Shown one piece after another: positions 33,698 through 44,036 of a stretch of DNA of 64,000 nt. The first letter of the stretch is position 1; each line of letters begins with the position of its first letter. The DNA lies in the NCBI RefSeq assembly GCF_004138325.1, contig NZ_SBLB01000002.1, forward strand, positions 620,001 to 684,000. The letters are read 5' to 3'. Both the position numbers and the translations under genes were made by a program. A model generated the notes under the pieces. It had not been told where the DNA came from and made no database searches. It was given only the letters and a program-made list of their open reading frames with translations. Origin of the DNA: Spirosoma sordidisoli (GTDB taxonomy: Bacteria; Bacteroidota; Bacteroidia; Cytophagales; Spirosomataceae).

Positions 33698-36229
33698 ATG
33701 GAAGCAAAATTCTCAAACCGCGTCAAGGAAGTTATCTCGCTGAGCCGAGAAGAAGCCTTGCGCCTAGGCCACGACTACATCGGCACGGAGCATCTGCTGC
33801 TGGGTATGATTCGTGAAGGTGAAGGTGTGGCGATCGGGTTGCTGAAGAAATTCGGCGTATCACTCGATGAACTCCGGGTTACTATTGAGCAGGCAACCAA
33901 GGGAACGGCTACCAACAATGTGAAAAATCTGGCTAACATTCCGCTGACCCGTCAGTCGGAGAAGACGCTGAAAATCACGTATCTGGAAGCCAAAATCTTC
34001 AAGAGCCCGCTCATCGGTACCGAGCACCTGCTGCTGTCGATTCTGCGCGACGAGGATAACGTCGCTACGCAGATTCTCAATAAGTTTAATGTCAATTACG
34101 AAGTCATTAAGGAGATGCTGGAATATCAATCTTCGGGAAGCCGTCCGGTGATGGGCCCCGAAACCGATGATGATGACAATGATCGGGGGATGTTCGGCGG
34201 TGGTGGCAGCGGTACTGGCCAGGGTAAAGACAAAGGCTCCGAAAAATCGCGGACGCCGGTTCTTGACAACTTTGGCCGTGACCTGACCAAACTCGCTGAA
34301 GTCGGCAAACTTGATCCAATTGTTGGTCGTGAAAAAGAAATCGAGCGTGTTGCTCAGATTCTGAGCCGCCGTAAGAAAAACAACCCGATTCTGATTGGTG
34401 AACCAGGCGTTGGTAAAACAGCTATTGCCGAAGGACTGGCCCTGCGTATCGTGCAGAAGAAAGTATCGCGGGTCCTGTTCGGCAAGCGTGTAGTAACGCT
34501 TGATCTGGCATCGCTGGTAGCGGGTACCAAATACCGCGGCCAGTTCGAAGAACGGATGAAAGCCGTTATGAACGAGCTTGAAAAGTCGCCCGAGGTGATT
34601 CTGTTCATCGATGAGCTGCACACAATCGTTGGTGCCGGTGGCGCATCGGGTTCGCTCGACGCATCGAACATGTTCAAGCCAGCGCTGGCCCGGGGCGATA
34701 TCCAATGCATCGGTGCTACGACGCTCGACGAATACCGCCAGTACATTGAGAAAGATGGTGCGCTAGCCCGTCGTTTCCAGATGGTAATGGTCGATGCTAC
34801 CTCCATCGATGAAACCATCGAGATTCTCAACAACATCAAGGACAAGTACGAAGATCACCACCACGTCAACTACACCAAGGAAGCCATCGAGGCTGCCGTG
34901 AAGCTGTCGGAGCGGTATATCTCGGACCGGTTCCTGCCCGATAAAGCGATCGACGTCCTCGACGAAGTGGGCGCCCGGGTTCACATCTCGAACATTACAG
35001 TTCCGGAAGATATTCTGAAACTGGAAGAGCAAATCGAGAACATTAAGAAAGAAAAGAACCAGGTCGTTAAAAGCCAGAAGTACGAAGAAGCTGCTCAGCT
35101 CCGCGACAAGGAAAAGCGACTGATCGATCAGCTCGATCGTGCCAAGCAGGCTTGGGAAGAAGATACCAAGAAGCGCCGGTACACGGTTAACGAAGAAAAC
35201 GTTGCCGAGGTAGTCGCCATGATGACGGGTATTCCGGTCACGAGCGTGTCGAACGACGAAGGCAAGAAACTGGTGAACATGGGCGAAGAGCTGAAAGGTC
35301 GGGTGATCGGTCAGCAGTCGGCTATCGACAAACTGGTGAAAGCCATTCAACGGACGCGTGTCGGTCTGAAAGATCCGAAGAAACCAATCGGTTCGTTCAT
35401 CTTCCTCGGCCCGACCGGGGTTGGTAAAACCGAACTGGCGAAAGTACTGGCTACCTATCTCTTCGACAAAGACGATGCGCTGGTGCGGATCGATATGTCG
35501 GAGTACATGGAGAAGTTCAGCGTAAGCCGGCTGGTCGGCGCCCCTCCGGGCTACGTAGGCTATGAAGAAGGCGGTCAGCTGACCGAGAAGATTCGCCGGA
35601 AGCCGTACAGTGTCGTGTTGCTTGACGAGATCGAGAAAGCCCACCCGGATGTGTTCAATATCCTGCTGCAGGTGCTGGACGATGGTATCCTGACCGACGG
35701 TCTGGGTCGCCGGGTCGATTTCCGGAACACGATCATCATCATGACCTCGAACATTGGGGTGCGTGACCTGAAAGATTTCGGAGCCGGTATCGGGTTTGCT
35801 ACCAAGCGTTCGAGCGAAAGCCAGGACGAGCTGATGAAGAGCACTATTCAGAGCGCCCTTCGCAAAGCGTTCTCGCCGGAGTTCCTGAACCGTCTGGACG
35901 ATGTGATCGTGTTTAATTCGCTCCAGCGCGAAGACATTCACAAGATCATCGATCTGATGCTGGGCAAACTGCTGGGCCGGGTAACCAATCTGGGTTATAC
36001 CGTAGAGCTGACCGAAAAAGCGAAAGACTTCCTGTCGGAGAAAGGGTATGACCCACAATACGGTGCCCGTCCGCTGAGCCGCGCCATTCAGCGTTACCTC
36101 GAAGACCCCGTTGCCGAGGAAATCCTGAAGGGTGAACTCAAAGAAGGCGATGTAATCCAGGCCGACTACCCGGGCGAAGGCGAAACCCTGACCATTACGG
36201 TGAAGAAGCCAGAGGCCGTTGTCGAGTAA
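33698..36229 (+). CDS. clpC: ATP-dependent Clp protease ATP-binding subunit ClpC
   Basis: An 843-residue Hsp100 unfoldase. Two Clp N repeats cover residues 1-145, the first AAA+ ring has Walker A GEPGVGKT at 234-241, a UVR-like coiled coil follows at about 420-480, and the second AAA+ ring has Walker A GPTGVGKT at 571-578. The ClpP-docking tripeptide I-G-F is at 698-700, so it can pair with ClpP, which is not in the window. Glycine-rich linker at about 160-180. An AAGGAG lies 13 bases before the ATG, unusual for this phylum. I saw no CtsR or CIRCE site. A terminator follows. Confidence 0.97.
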   Translation: MEAKFSNRVKEVISLSREEALRLGHDYIGTEHLLLGMIREGEGVAIGLLKKFGVSLDELRVTIEQATKGTATNNVKNLANIPLTRQSEKTLKITYLEAKIFKSPLIGTEHLLLSILRDEDNVATQILNKFNVNYEVIKEMLEYQSSGSRPVMGPETDDDDNDRGMFGGGGSGTGQGKDKGSEKSRTPVLDNFGRDLTKLAEVGKLDPIVGREKEIERVAQILSRRKKNNPILIGEPGVGKTAIAEGLALRIVQKKVSRVLFGKRVVTLDLASLVAGTKYRGQFEERMKAVMNELEKSPEVILFIDELHTIVGAGGASGSLDASNMFKPALARGDIQCIGATTLDEYRQYIEKDGALARRFQMVMVDATSIDETIEILNNIKDKYEDHHHVNYTKEAIEAAVKLSERYISDRFLPDKAIDVLDEVGARVHISNITVPEDILKLEEQIENIKKEKNQVVKSQKYEEAAQLRDKEKRLIDQLDRAKQAWEEDTKKRRYTVNEENVAEVVAMMTGIPVTSVSNDEGKKLVNMGEELKGRVIGQQSAIDKLVKAIQRTRVGLKDPKKPIGSFIFLGPTGVGKTELAKVLATYLFDKDDALVRIDMSEYMEKFSVSRLVGAPPGYVGYEEGGQLTEKIRRKPYSVVLLDEIEKAHPDVFNILLQVLDDGILTDGLGRRVDFRNTIIIMTSNIGVRDLKDFGAGIGFATKRSSESQDELMKSTIQSALRKAFSPEFLNRLDDVIVFNSLQREDIHKIIDLMLGKLLGRVTNLGYTVELTEKAKDFLSEKGYDPQYGARPLSRAIQRYLEDPVAEEILKGELKEGDVIQADYPGEGETLTITVKKPEAVVE

Positions 36230-36243
36230 ACGATCAATGCCTA

Positions 36244-36280
36244 TATAAAAAAAGCCGGACGGAAACGCCCGGCTTTTTTT
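36244..36280. terminator. Bidirectional terminator after clpC
   Basis: The stem AGCCGG-A-CG with loop GAAA pairs with CG-C-CCGGCT, flanked by seven A on the left and seven T on the right, so it can stop both clpC and the convergent phosphodiesterase gene. Confidence 0.93.
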
Positions 36281-36292
36281 GTGTCTTTATGC

Positions 36293-37042
36293 TTACTTCA
36301 GCTCGCGGGAGGCCTCGGCAACTTTGTCGGTATTGATGATATCTACGCCTAACTTTTTCAGCTGTTTCCAGGCTGAAGGGTTGTCGGGAATGGCCCAGAA
36401 CCGGATGGGCTTGTTGTCATTATGAGCGCGTTTGATAACCCGCTTAAGCTTCTCGCGGTCGAGGTCAGACAGGTCGCTGACCCCATCCCATCGTGAGTAA
36501 GCCCGAAAATTATCGCTGATCATGGCTACCCGTTGCAGCGTTTCCTGGTCGTGCACTTCGCTGGGCCGTCCGTCGAACTGAATAAGCAGGGGATAGTCGA
36601 GGTAGGTGTCGAGTTTAGGGCGGTTGCCGCTGATGACAACCTGGACGGCGTAGGGATTGGCGGCCCGGTTGAAGCAGGTCAGATTCTGTTGCAGACGGGC
36701 AATCAGTTTGGGCAGCACCTCGGCGTAATTGTCTTTCACATCGATCACCAGCGCAAAGGTATACGTCCGATCGGGACTTACTTTGTCTTTATACTGAGCG
36801 AAAAGTCGTGCGATAGGAGCCAGGTACAGCGAGTCGAGCGTAGGAGCGGCCGTCTGTGGCTTGTCATGTGCTACCACCAGCTCGCCATTCTGCAACCATA
36901 CGTCGGCTTCGATGAAATCAGCCCGTTGTTCGTAGGCAGTCACAAACGGACGAGGTTGGGCATAATCATTGTGGGCGTGAATCTTTTGCGCCAGGGCGGC
37001 CGAGCTGGTCAGACCGAGCGCAAGTAATATCCGATACAACAT
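36293..37042 (-). CDS. Exported PI-PLC/glycerophosphodiester phosphodiesterase-like protein
   Basis: A 249-residue protein with a signal peptide (MLYRILLALGLTSSAALA) and a TIM-barrel phosphodiesterase domain. The start KIHAHNDYAQ holds the first catalytic histidine, FIEADVWLQNGELVVAHD supplies the metal-binding Glu-Asp pair and the second histidine, and the C-terminal end GVDIINTDKV is typical. It should cleave phosphodiester bonds in lipid head groups outside the cytoplasm. The ATG at 37042 is the clear signal-peptide start. A weak -7-like box (TTACTTTG on the minus strand) lies upstream. Confidence 0.88.
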   Translation of the reverse strand: MLYRILLALGLTSSAALAQKIHAHNDYAQPRPFVTAYEQRADFIEADVWLQNGELVVAHDKPQTAAPTLDSLYLAPIARLFAQYKDKVSPDRTYTFALVIDVKDNYAEVLPKLIARLQQNLTCFNRAANPYAVQVVISGNRPKLDTYLDYPLLIQFDGRPSEVHDQETLQRVAMISDNFRAYSRWDGVSDLSDLDREKLKRVIKRAHNDNKPIRFWAIPDNPSAWKQLKKLGVDIINTDKVAEASRELK

Positions 37043-37260
37043 AGTCCGTTTTAATTTCTGACAAAGTAACGCAGGCTTATGGGGAAACCAAACTGCTATC
37101 AACCTTGTCGTTTGCTGCCAAACTCCTATTTTTGGCCACTTAACAATGAGCCAGGCATAATGACCGCGGGGCAGTAGGGTAATGTAGGTGGATAAGGCCT
37201 TCGGGCCTGTTCGATACTGTTACGCTGGTTGTATACATGGCTTATTTTATATTACACAGA

Positions 37261-38007
37261 ATGGACTTGTTAACAGGAAAAGTAGTGCTGATTACCGGTG
37301 CCTCACGTGGGATCGGGCGGGCCATGGCTCAAAAATTTGCTCAGGAAGGTGCAGCCGTAGCCTTCACCTATTTGTCGAGCGTTGAAAAAGGACAGGCCCT
37401 GGAAGATGAACTCCGGTCTTTTGGCGGACAGGTAAAAGGGTACCGGTCCGACGCGTCGAACTACCAGGCCGCCGACGATCTGGTTACGCAGGTGATTGCT
37501 GACTTTGGCAAACTTGACGTGCTGGTGAACAACGCAGGTATTACCAAAGACGGACTGCTGATGCGGATGTCGGAAGAACAATGGGACACCGTTATTAACG
37601 TTAACTTAAAGTCGGTCTTCAACCTCACAAAAGCCGCCACGAAGCCTATGATGAAAGCCCGAGCCGGGTCTATCATCAACCTGACATCGGTAGTGGGTAT
37701 TCGGGGAAACGCGGGTCAGGCCAACTACGCAGCCTCCAAGGCGGGCATTATTGGCTTTACGAAGTCGGTCGCGCTGGAGCTTGGTTCGCGGAACATTCGC
37801 TCCAACGCCATTGCCCCCGGGTTCATCGAGACAGAAATGACCGGCGAAATCAATGAAAAAGCCATTGACGAATGGAAGCAGCAGATCCCGATGAAACGGG
37901 GTGGTCAGCCCGACGAGGTAGCCGACTGTGCCGTTTTTCTGGCTTCTGACCTGTCTCGCTACATCACCGGACAGGTGTTGCAGGTAGACGGGGGTATGCT
38001 TACCTAG
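37261..38007 (+). CDS. fabG: 3-oxoacyl-[acyl-carrier-protein] reductase FabG
   Basis: A 248-residue short-chain dehydrogenase. The NADPH motif is TGASRGIG (residues 12-19), N-N-A-G lies at 90-93, and the catalytic Ser143, Tyr156 and Lys160 (YAASK) are all in place. The segment NNAGITKDGLLMRM is typical of FabG in fatty-acid elongation. The C-terminus ends in VLQVDGGMLT. I used the ATG at 37261; an ATG at 37237 would add eight hydrophobic residues. Neighbours are not other fab genes. Confidence 0.93.
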   Translation: MDLLTGKVVLITGASRGIGRAMAQKFAQEGAAVAFTYLSSVEKGQALEDELRSFGGQVKGYRSDASNYQAADDLVTQVIADFGKLDVLVNNAGITKDGLLMRMSEEQWDTVINVNLKSVFNLTKAATKPMMKARAGSIINLTSVVGIRGNAGQANYAASKAGIIGFTKSVALELGSRNIRSNAIAPGFIETEMTGEINEKAIDEWKQQIPMKRGGQPDEVADCAVFLASDLSRYITGQVLQVDGGMLT

Positions 38008-38014
38008 CAAGTGA

Positions 38015-38054
38015 TCATGAGCGATAGGGTATGAGACATAGCTATCGCTCATGA
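38015..38054. repeat. Inverted repeat TCATGAGCGATAG between fabG and the VWA gene
   Basis: A perfect 13-bp inverted repeat (arms 38015-38027 and 38042-38054, loop 14 bases) starts 8 bases after the fabG stop. There is no T-run. Its ATGAGCGAT core also occurs at 51427-51437, which ties it to the intergenic repeat family. Confidence 0.65.
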
Positions 38055-38082
38055 CCTGTCGCTCTTAACTTATTGCGCAAGA

Positions 38083-40212
38083 ATGAACGTCATTTTTCAG
38101 TCGTCTCCCTGGTGGATTCTGGTTTGTCTGCTCGTGGGGGCAGTGTACGCATTGGCCATGTATCAGCCGTTACCGCGCCTGGCCGGAAACGGAGGAACGA
38201 TAGGAGGCTTCGACAAACGAATGACGTATGGGCTGGCAGCGCTGCGGTTTGTGGTGGTGAGCCTGCTTTGCTTTCTCCTGCTCAACCCGCTCATCAGAAG
38301 CCTGCGCACGCTGACCGAAAAACCAACCGTCGTGCTGGCCATCGATAATTCCGAGTCGGTAGCCGCTGCCGGTCGGCCAGCGCTCAGCCAGTCGCTCGAA
38401 AAACTTCAGCAACTCCGGAACGGGCTCACCGAACGGGGGCTGGAGGTGGCCGTACGCCGACTGGGCGATACGATCAGCAATACGCCGTCGGGCGAGCTGG
38501 ACCTGACACAAATTGCGTTCTCACAGCGCACTACCGATTTGTCGGGCCTCCTGTCCGGCATCCGGTCTGACTACGAAGGCCGAAACCTCACCGACGTCAT
38601 TCTGGTCTCTGACGGCATTTTCAACCAGGGCGTCTCCCCAACGTTTGGGCAGTATCCGTTTGCCGTACAGACCATCGGGCTTGGTGATACAACCGCCAAA
38701 CGTGATATTCAGCTAAAAGGCATCGTAGCCAACCGGATCGCGTACCTGGGTAATCAGTTTCCCATTCAGGCCGAGATCGTTAGCAGTGGATTTCAGGGCC
38801 GAAGCGGCACCGTTGTACTCCGGCAGAATGGGAAGGAACTAGCCCGGCAGTCCGTTTCGTTCAATCAGGCAGAGACCTTCAATCAACTTACTTTCCAAAC
38901 TACCGCTACGCAGAAGGGCGTGCAGCATTATGTCGTTGATGTGCTGCCCCAGCCCGGCGAATTCAGTACGCGCAACAACCGCCAGGATGTCTATATCGAT
39001 GTGATCGACGGCAAAGAGAAGGTGCTGCTGCTCGCCCTGACTCCCCATCCCGACATCAAGGCTCTGCGCAGCATTCTGGAGAAAAACCAGAACTACGAAC
39101 TGGATATTCGTATCCTGACGGGCTCTACGGATCCGACTCCACCGGCGGATAAAGTTTATGATCTGGTTATCCTGCACCAGATTCCCGACAATGGGGGCGT
39201 TGGCAATGCGCTCGCCCAAAAGTATCTGGCCAAAAACACACCCGTTCTGTTTGTGCTGGGTAACCAGTCGTCGCTGGGCCCCTTCAACACGTCGAACCCG
39301 GTTATGCAGATTGCCGGCGCTCCCAATCAGAGCGATAAGGTGCTGGGCGTATTCAACGCAGATTTCAAGCAACTGAACTTTGATCCTGCCCGGCTCGAAC
39401 TGCTTAGTAAACTACCGCCTATGCTGGCCCCGTATGGCGACTTCCGGCTGCAGCCTGGTAGTGAAGTGGTGTTGTACCAGCAGGTAGGCAGTGTCCGAAC
39501 TACCAAGCCACTCCTGGCGCTAAACGTTACAAGCCCGCGGAAAACCGCCGTCCTGGCCGGGGAAGGCCTATGGCAGTGGCGGCTGGAAGAGTACGCCCTG
39601 ACGGATAAGCAGGAGGTAGTCGATGAACTGATACAGAAGATAATACAACTCATTTCGGTGAAAGAAGACCGGCGTAAGCTGCGGGTGTACCCCATCCGAA
39701 ACGAATTTATTGCGGGGGAGAAAGTTATTTTCGAAACGGAGTTGTACAACGATATTTTCGAGCGCGTGTATGACCGGCCCGTGCGGCTCGAGATCAGCGA
39801 TGAGAAAGGAATTACGCGGTCATTCACCTACACCCCAACGGCTGCCAACAGCCGCTTCGAGATAAGCCGCCTGCCCGATGGCGCCTATCGGTTCAGAGCC
39901 AGTGTGAACGTGAACAACCGGACCGAGCAGTCATCGGGGCAGTTTGTGGTGCGCGACCTGCAACTCGAGGCTGTTAACACCACGGCCGATCACGGACTGC
40001 TTCGGCAGCTATCCCAGCAAACCGGCGGGCAGTTCTACAGCCCAGCCAGGCTCGATGACCTGGTGAAAAATCTGGTCGATCGGCCGCGCCAGGCCCGGCT
40101 AACCAGTACCGAAGAGATGAACGAGATCATCAACTGGCGCTGGCTCTTCTTCGTGATCCTCACCCTGGCCTCGATCGAGTGGGGCCTGCGGAAGTTTTAC
40201 GGCGGCTACTAA
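38083..40212 (+). CDS. Membrane protein with von Willebrand factor A-like region
   Basis: A 709-residue inner-membrane protein. Two N-terminal helices (about 10-27 and 50-70) precede a cytoplasmic or periplasmic VWA-like domain whose metal site D-x-S-x-S is Asp88-Ser90-Ser92 (AIDNSES), with VILVSDGIFNQG as the later strand. A glutamine-amidotransferase-like middle part (VYDLVILHQIPDNGGVG) and an immunoglobulin-like part follow, and a last helix (WLFFVILTLASIEWGL) ends the protein. The overall design resembles BatA-type membrane proteins. Its partners are not in the window. Confidence 0.82.
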   Translation: MNVIFQSSPWWILVCLLVGAVYALAMYQPLPRLAGNGGTIGGFDKRMTYGLAALRFVVVSLLCFLLLNPLIRSLRTLTEKPTVVLAIDNSESVAAAGRPALSQSLEKLQQLRNGLTERGLEVAVRRLGDTISNTPSGELDLTQIAFSQRTTDLSGLLSGIRSDYEGRNLTDVILVSDGIFNQGVSPTFGQYPFAVQTIGLGDTTAKRDIQLKGIVANRIAYLGNQFPIQAEIVSSGFQGRSGTVVLRQNGKELARQSVSFNQAETFNQLTFQTTATQKGVQHYVVDVLPQPGEFSTRNNRQDVYIDVIDGKEKVLLLALTPHPDIKALRSILEKNQNYELDIRILTGSTDPTPPADKVYDLVILHQIPDNGGVGNALAQKYLAKNTPVLFVLGNQSSLGPFNTSNPVMQIAGAPNQSDKVLGVFNADFKQLNFDPARLELLSKLPPMLAPYGDFRLQPGSEVVLYQQVGSVRTTKPLLALNVTSPRKTAVLAGEGLWQWRLEEYALTDKQEVVDELIQKIIQLISVKEDRRKLRVYPIRNEFIAGEKVIFETELYNDIFERVYDRPVRLEISDEKGITRSFTYTPTAANSRFEISRLPDGAYRFRASVNVNNRTEQSSGQFVVRDLQLEAVNTTADHGLLRQLSQQTGGQFYSPARLDDLVKNLVDRPRQARLTSTEEMNEIINWRWLFFVILTLASIEWGLRKFYGGY

Positions 40213-40272
40213 TCGCTTCGTCAACATCGTTTACATCCGGCAGCACCCGAGTACGGACAACCGGATGTTGGT

Positions 40273-42720
40273 TTAATCGTCTACAGTGCCCTGGGCAACG
40301 CGCATGGCATTATAAACAAACCGGATTTCGCTGTAGGTAACGCTGTCGCCCAGGCCCGTTCTCGATTCGCTGAGCGTTTGTGAGGGGTTGTTTTCCAGAT
40401 ACGACTGAATCAGGACCAGCCGGTCAGGGGGCAGAACGGCTTCGACCGATAAGTCGCCGGTTCGGATGCATTCGGCCAGGTGGCTTTCTATCGTGGTTGT
40501 CGCCAGGTTACGTTCGGTCGCAATGTCCTGTACGGATTTGCCCGCCTGAAACAGCATCAGCGTCACCGTGGCCGATGGTGTTTTTACCTCTTTCGGTGGC
40601 TTGGGTTCTTTCGCTTTTTTTACTTTAGCCGGTGCTTTGCGGGGCTGCTCCGTATAGGTCTGAATAAGGGCCAGCAGATCGGCTCCAATCTGTTTTACTT
40701 TCGTTTTGCCGAAACCTTTTATCGCCAGGAGCTCTGCAGTTGTTTTGGGGCGTAGCCGGGCCAGCTCAACAATCGTTTTCTGGGGGAGAACCATATAGGC
40801 CGATGTATTGTATTCGCCGGCCAGGTCGTTGCGCCACTTCATCAACGCGCCATATAAACCACCTTTCGGCGTATCGTCACTGCTGGCGGTCTCGATCTGT
40901 TTGCGGGCCGGTTTGAAATCCAGTTCAGCCCGGTTGCGGGCCTGCAGGTACGCCAACGCGTCGAAACCCGTACGAACGCTCTCGAACGATCGGAGTTTGC
41001 TGAACAGCTCTTTCTCCAGTTCATCGAGGGCCTCCAGCAGTGCCTCGCGAACCTGCTTATTATCGCAGTCGGTGGGGCAGCGTTGCAGCAGCGGCAGGAG
41101 GTCGTCGGCCAGTAGGGTCTGAAAATAGGCCCCCGCTTTCCGGATCCGTTCCTGCAGGGCTTCGTTGGCTTCGGGGAGCTGCTCTGACCCGAAGTAGGTC
41201 GGCAGCTGGGCCACAAACCGGCGAGACACATCCCGAGCTTTTTCGATCAGGCTGTCGGCAAGCTGGCTCAGCAGAGGGCCGACTTCGCCATCCAGACTGC
41301 CGGCATGTTCATTGGCTACCCGCCGGCAGCGGTACACGAGCGAATGCGCCTGCTCGAACGAGAAGAGTTCGGCAATCAGCCATTCCTGATTGATTCGTTT
41401 AGCTTCGTGCAGGTGCTGTTCGTTGGGCGTTTGGAGCTGCACCTGTTCGTGGAAGTCCTCAAGGGTCTGCTCGGTTTTGATACTATGCGATGGAATCGGA
41501 GTTCGCAGAACGAGCCCATCCAGCGTCTTGCAGCGGCTGAGGGCTACATAAACCTGCCCGTGTGCAAAGGCCGAAGAGGCATCGATGATGGCTTTTTCGA
41601 AGGTAAGTCCCTGGCTTTTATGAATCGTTATGGCCCACGCCAGCCGGAGCGGATACTGGGCAAACGTACCAATTATTTCACCTTTGATTTCTTTGGTTTC
41701 CGCATCGAGCGAGTAGCGGATATTCTCCCAGGTGGCCATGCCAACCGGAATGGCTTCGCCCTCGCTCAGTACCGTAATGCCGTCTTCGTCAATGTCGGTA
41801 ATGCGCCCGATCTTGCCGTTATAGTACAGTTTATCCCGCGAGATATCGTTCTTGATGAACATGACCTGCGCCCCTTTTTTGAGTTCAAGACTCGCTTCGG
41901 TCGGGTAGGCGTGGGCCGGGAAGTCGCCGGTTACGGTGGCTTCGAACCGGTATAATTTGGGTTTAAGGGCCTGCAGCTTCTGGTTGTTGATGGCCAGCGC
42001 CGTATGGTTATGTGTAGACAGGGTAATGTACCCTTCGTTATCGTCGGGGTTGAAGTCGGGCACGTACCGCTGATTGAGGTCGGCAAGCTGCTCCCGGGTG
42101 ATAGTTTTTTCGCGAATGCCGTTCAGCAGGCTGATAAACCGTGCATCGGACTGGCGGTAGATATGTGACAGTTCGATCGAGACATACGGGGTCTGCCGCA
42201 GGGCGTGGCTACCAAAAAAATAGCCTGTATCGTAGTGAGGCCGGAGCAGTGCCCATTCTTCATCTTTGATAACCGGAGGTAGTTGCTGCATATCGCCGAT
42301 CATCAGCAGCTGTACCCCACCAAAGGGAGCGCTATTGCCCCGGTAGCGCCGGAGAACCTCATCGATGCCATCGAGCACATCGGCCCGAACCATACTGATC
42401 TCATCAATCACGAGCAGGTCCAGCGTACGAACCAGTCTGATTTTATCCCGGTTGAAATGACGACCTTCGCGCTGCACCACTCCCGGCGCCAGTGGACCGA
42501 AGGGGAGTTGGAAAAGCGAGTGGATGGTGACACCACCGGCGTTAATGGCCGCCACTCCCGTTGGCGCAACAACCGCCAGACGCTTGGCGCTCAGCTGCCT
42601 GATCTGGTGCAGAAAGGTAGTCTTGCCCGTTCCGGCCTTTCCCGTCAGAAAAACATTCCGGTTGGTATGTAGAACAAACTGGTGGGCCAGTTCAAGTTTT
42701 TCGTTAATTACGGCAGGCAT
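40273..42720 (-). CDS. Pif1-like SF1B helicase with HRDC and helix-turn-helix C-terminus
   Basis: An 815-residue DNA helicase. Walker A GKAGTGKTT is at residues 27-35, Walker B VIDEISMV near 106, GDMQQLPPV follows, and the second RecA-like half ends with AITIHKSQGLTFEKAI and VYVALSRCKTLDGL. After a long helical stretch come an HRDC-like domain (about 640-690, IVELARLRPKTTAELLAIKG), a basic Pro/Lys linker, and a winged or homeodomain-like segment (SVQDIATERNLATTTIESH, about 720-755) as found after RecQ-type helicases. It probably unwinds G-quadruplex or forked DNA. Confidence 0.92.
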   Translation of the reverse strand: MPAVINEKLELAHQFVLHTNRNVFLTGKAGTGKTTFLHQIRQLSAKRLAVVAPTGVAAINAGGVTIHSLFQLPFGPLAPGVVQREGRHFNRDKIRLVRTLDLLVIDEISMVRADVLDGIDEVLRRYRGNSAPFGGVQLLMIGDMQQLPPVIKDEEWALLRPHYDTGYFFGSHALRQTPYVSIELSHIYRQSDARFISLLNGIREKTITREQLADLNQRYVPDFNPDDNEGYITLSTHNHTALAINNQKLQALKPKLYRFEATVTGDFPAHAYPTEASLELKKGAQVMFIKNDISRDKLYYNGKIGRITDIDEDGITVLSEGEAIPVGMATWENIRYSLDAETKEIKGEIIGTFAQYPLRLAWAITIHKSQGLTFEKAIIDASSAFAHGQVYVALSRCKTLDGLVLRTPIPSHSIKTEQTLEDFHEQVQLQTPNEQHLHEAKRINQEWLIAELFSFEQAHSLVYRCRRVANEHAGSLDGEVGPLLSQLADSLIEKARDVSRRFVAQLPTYFGSEQLPEANEALQERIRKAGAYFQTLLADDLLPLLQRCPTDCDNKQVREALLEALDELEKELFSKLRSFESVRTGFDALAYLQARNRAELDFKPARKQIETASSDDTPKGGLYGALMKWRNDLAGEYNTSAYMVLPQKTIVELARLRPKTTAELLAIKGFGKTKVKQIGADLLALIQTYTEQPRKAPAKVKKAKEPKPPKEVKTPSATVTLMLFQAGKSVQDIATERNLATTTIESHLAECIRTGDLSVEAVLPPDRLVLIQSYLENNPSQTLSESRTGLGDSVTYSEIRFVYNAMRVAQGTVDD

Positions 42721-42745
42721 ACGGATAAGGCGAGAGTGAAACGGA

Positions 42746-42768
42746 CAAAGCTAATCGTTGTACTTTTG
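42746..42768. promoter_or_regulatory. Back-to-back -7 boxes for the helicase and DUF2027 genes
   Basis: CAAAGCTA at 42746-42753 reads TAGCTTTG on the minus strand and TACTTTTG lies at 42761-42768 on the plus strand, both exact TAnnTTTG matches, only 7 bases apart. The helicase leader would be about 20 bases; the DUF2027 leader about 210. No clear -33 TTG was found for either. Confidence 0.45.
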
Positions 42769-42980
42769 AAAACGAAAGTCGTTTTAGAACCGTTCGACTG
42801 ACAAAGCCAGGAAAAACTTGTTACATAGGTACGGGCGGAATCCGAAACGGGTTGTCCGGCCGAAGTAAGGCTAGAAACGTGTACAGTCGGGCGTTTTCTG
42901 GCGAGCTTTTGCTGTTGGTAGCCGTTTCGCCTTGCCCAGTCGGAGCCTAAACAGCCGCCTAATCTTTTATTAGTAAGACT

Positions 42981-44036
42981 ATGAATATCGGTGATAAAGT
43001 CCGTTTACTGCGGGCTAAAGAACAGGGCGTCGTGTCGCGCTTTCTGCCTGGCGACATGATTGAAATTGAAATCGAGGACGGGTTCCGGATTCCGGTCATG
43101 CGGTCTGAAATAGTGCCTGTATCGCCCCTGGAGGCTGAGCGGTTGCTGAAAACCAATACCTATGCGCCCCAGAAGCCAGCCGCGTCTGCGTCGTCATTGG
43201 CCATACTGTCCAATCAGGGCATCTACCTGGCTTTTTTGCCGGTAAACGATCGGGAGTATACCCTGCATCTGATCAATAACACGGATTGGGAATTTGCGTA
43301 TGCGCTGGGCGAAGAGTCGGCCGCCCCCGCCGGTGGCGTTCAGTTTCGGGGGGTTCACAGCGGATTGCTGAAGCCGAAGTCGCAGCAGAAAATGAACGAC
43401 CTCTATACCCACGCCACCTTCGAGAACTGGCCGACCTTCGTGGTGCAGGGCTTGTGGTTTCGGGCGGGCAAGTCGTCATTGCGGCCTCCGCTGGTGAAGC
43501 GGTTCAAGGCCCGGGCCAGCACGTTCTTCAAAAACAAGGTTACGGTGCCTGTCCTGAGCCAACCCGGTTTCCAGACCCAGCTCGATGCCGAGGCCGAATC
43601 GACCGCACCGGCGCCGGCTGGAACCCGCCCCCAGCCCGCGGGTGCTGTACCCCAGCGGCCATCGGCTCGCCCCACTACCATCCGGCCAGACGAGCTGAAA
43701 GCCGAAATGCTGAAGGCTAAAACCGACCTGGGAGCGCTGTCTGTTGAAAAGCCATCGTCGGTAGTAGACCTACATGTCGAAGCGCTATTGCCTAACGGGC
43801 CCGGCAACCGGACGCCGAGTGACCTGCTCACAGTGCAGCTCCACCATTTTGAGAAAAACCTGGAAAACGCAATCGCCAGTGGTATGAACGACATCACATT
43901 CATCCACGGAGTCGGTAGCGGTGCCCTGAAGACAGAAATTCACCGGCGGCTGGGGCAGCATCCCAACGTTCGTTTTTTTGAAGATGCCCAGAAACAGAAG
44001 TTTGGCTATGGAGCCACCAAGGTTACGATTAAGTAG
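42981..44036 (+). CDS. DUF2027 and Smr domain protein
   Basis: A 351-residue protein of a Bacteroidota-specific design. The N-terminal 45 residues form a small barrel (MNIGDKVRLLRAKEQGVVSR), the DUF2027 part follows to about residue 180, a Pro/Ala-rich linker covers about 195-245, and the C-terminal Smr domain (about 262-351) shows V-D-L-H-V-E, then ITFIHGVGSGALKTEI. Smr domains are nucleases or nucleic-acid binders known from MutS2. The open leader before the ATG is unusually long. Its last 29 bases overlap the next gene. Confidence 0.9.
   Translation: MNIGDKVRLLRAKEQGVVSRFLPGDMIEIEIEDGFRIPVMRSEIVPVSPLEAERLLKTNTYAPQKPAASASSLAILSNQGIYLAFLPVNDREYTLHLINNTDWEFAYALGEESAAPAGGVQFRGVHSGLLKPKSQQKMNDLYTHATFENWPTFVVQGLWFRAGKSSLRPPLVKRFKARASTFFKNKVTVPVLSQPGFQTQLDAEAESTAPAPAGTRPQPAGAVPQRPSARPTTIRPDELKAEMLKAKTDLGALSVEKPSSVVDLHVEALLPNGPGNRTPSDLLTVQLHHFEKNLENAIASGMNDITFIHGVGSGALKTEIHRRLGQHPNVRFFEDAQKQKFGYGATKVTIK

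Noticed and set aside
34763-36058. A 431-codon minus-strand frame inside clpC
   Set aside because: It lies fully opposite the conserved AAA+ domains and its translation resembles no family.
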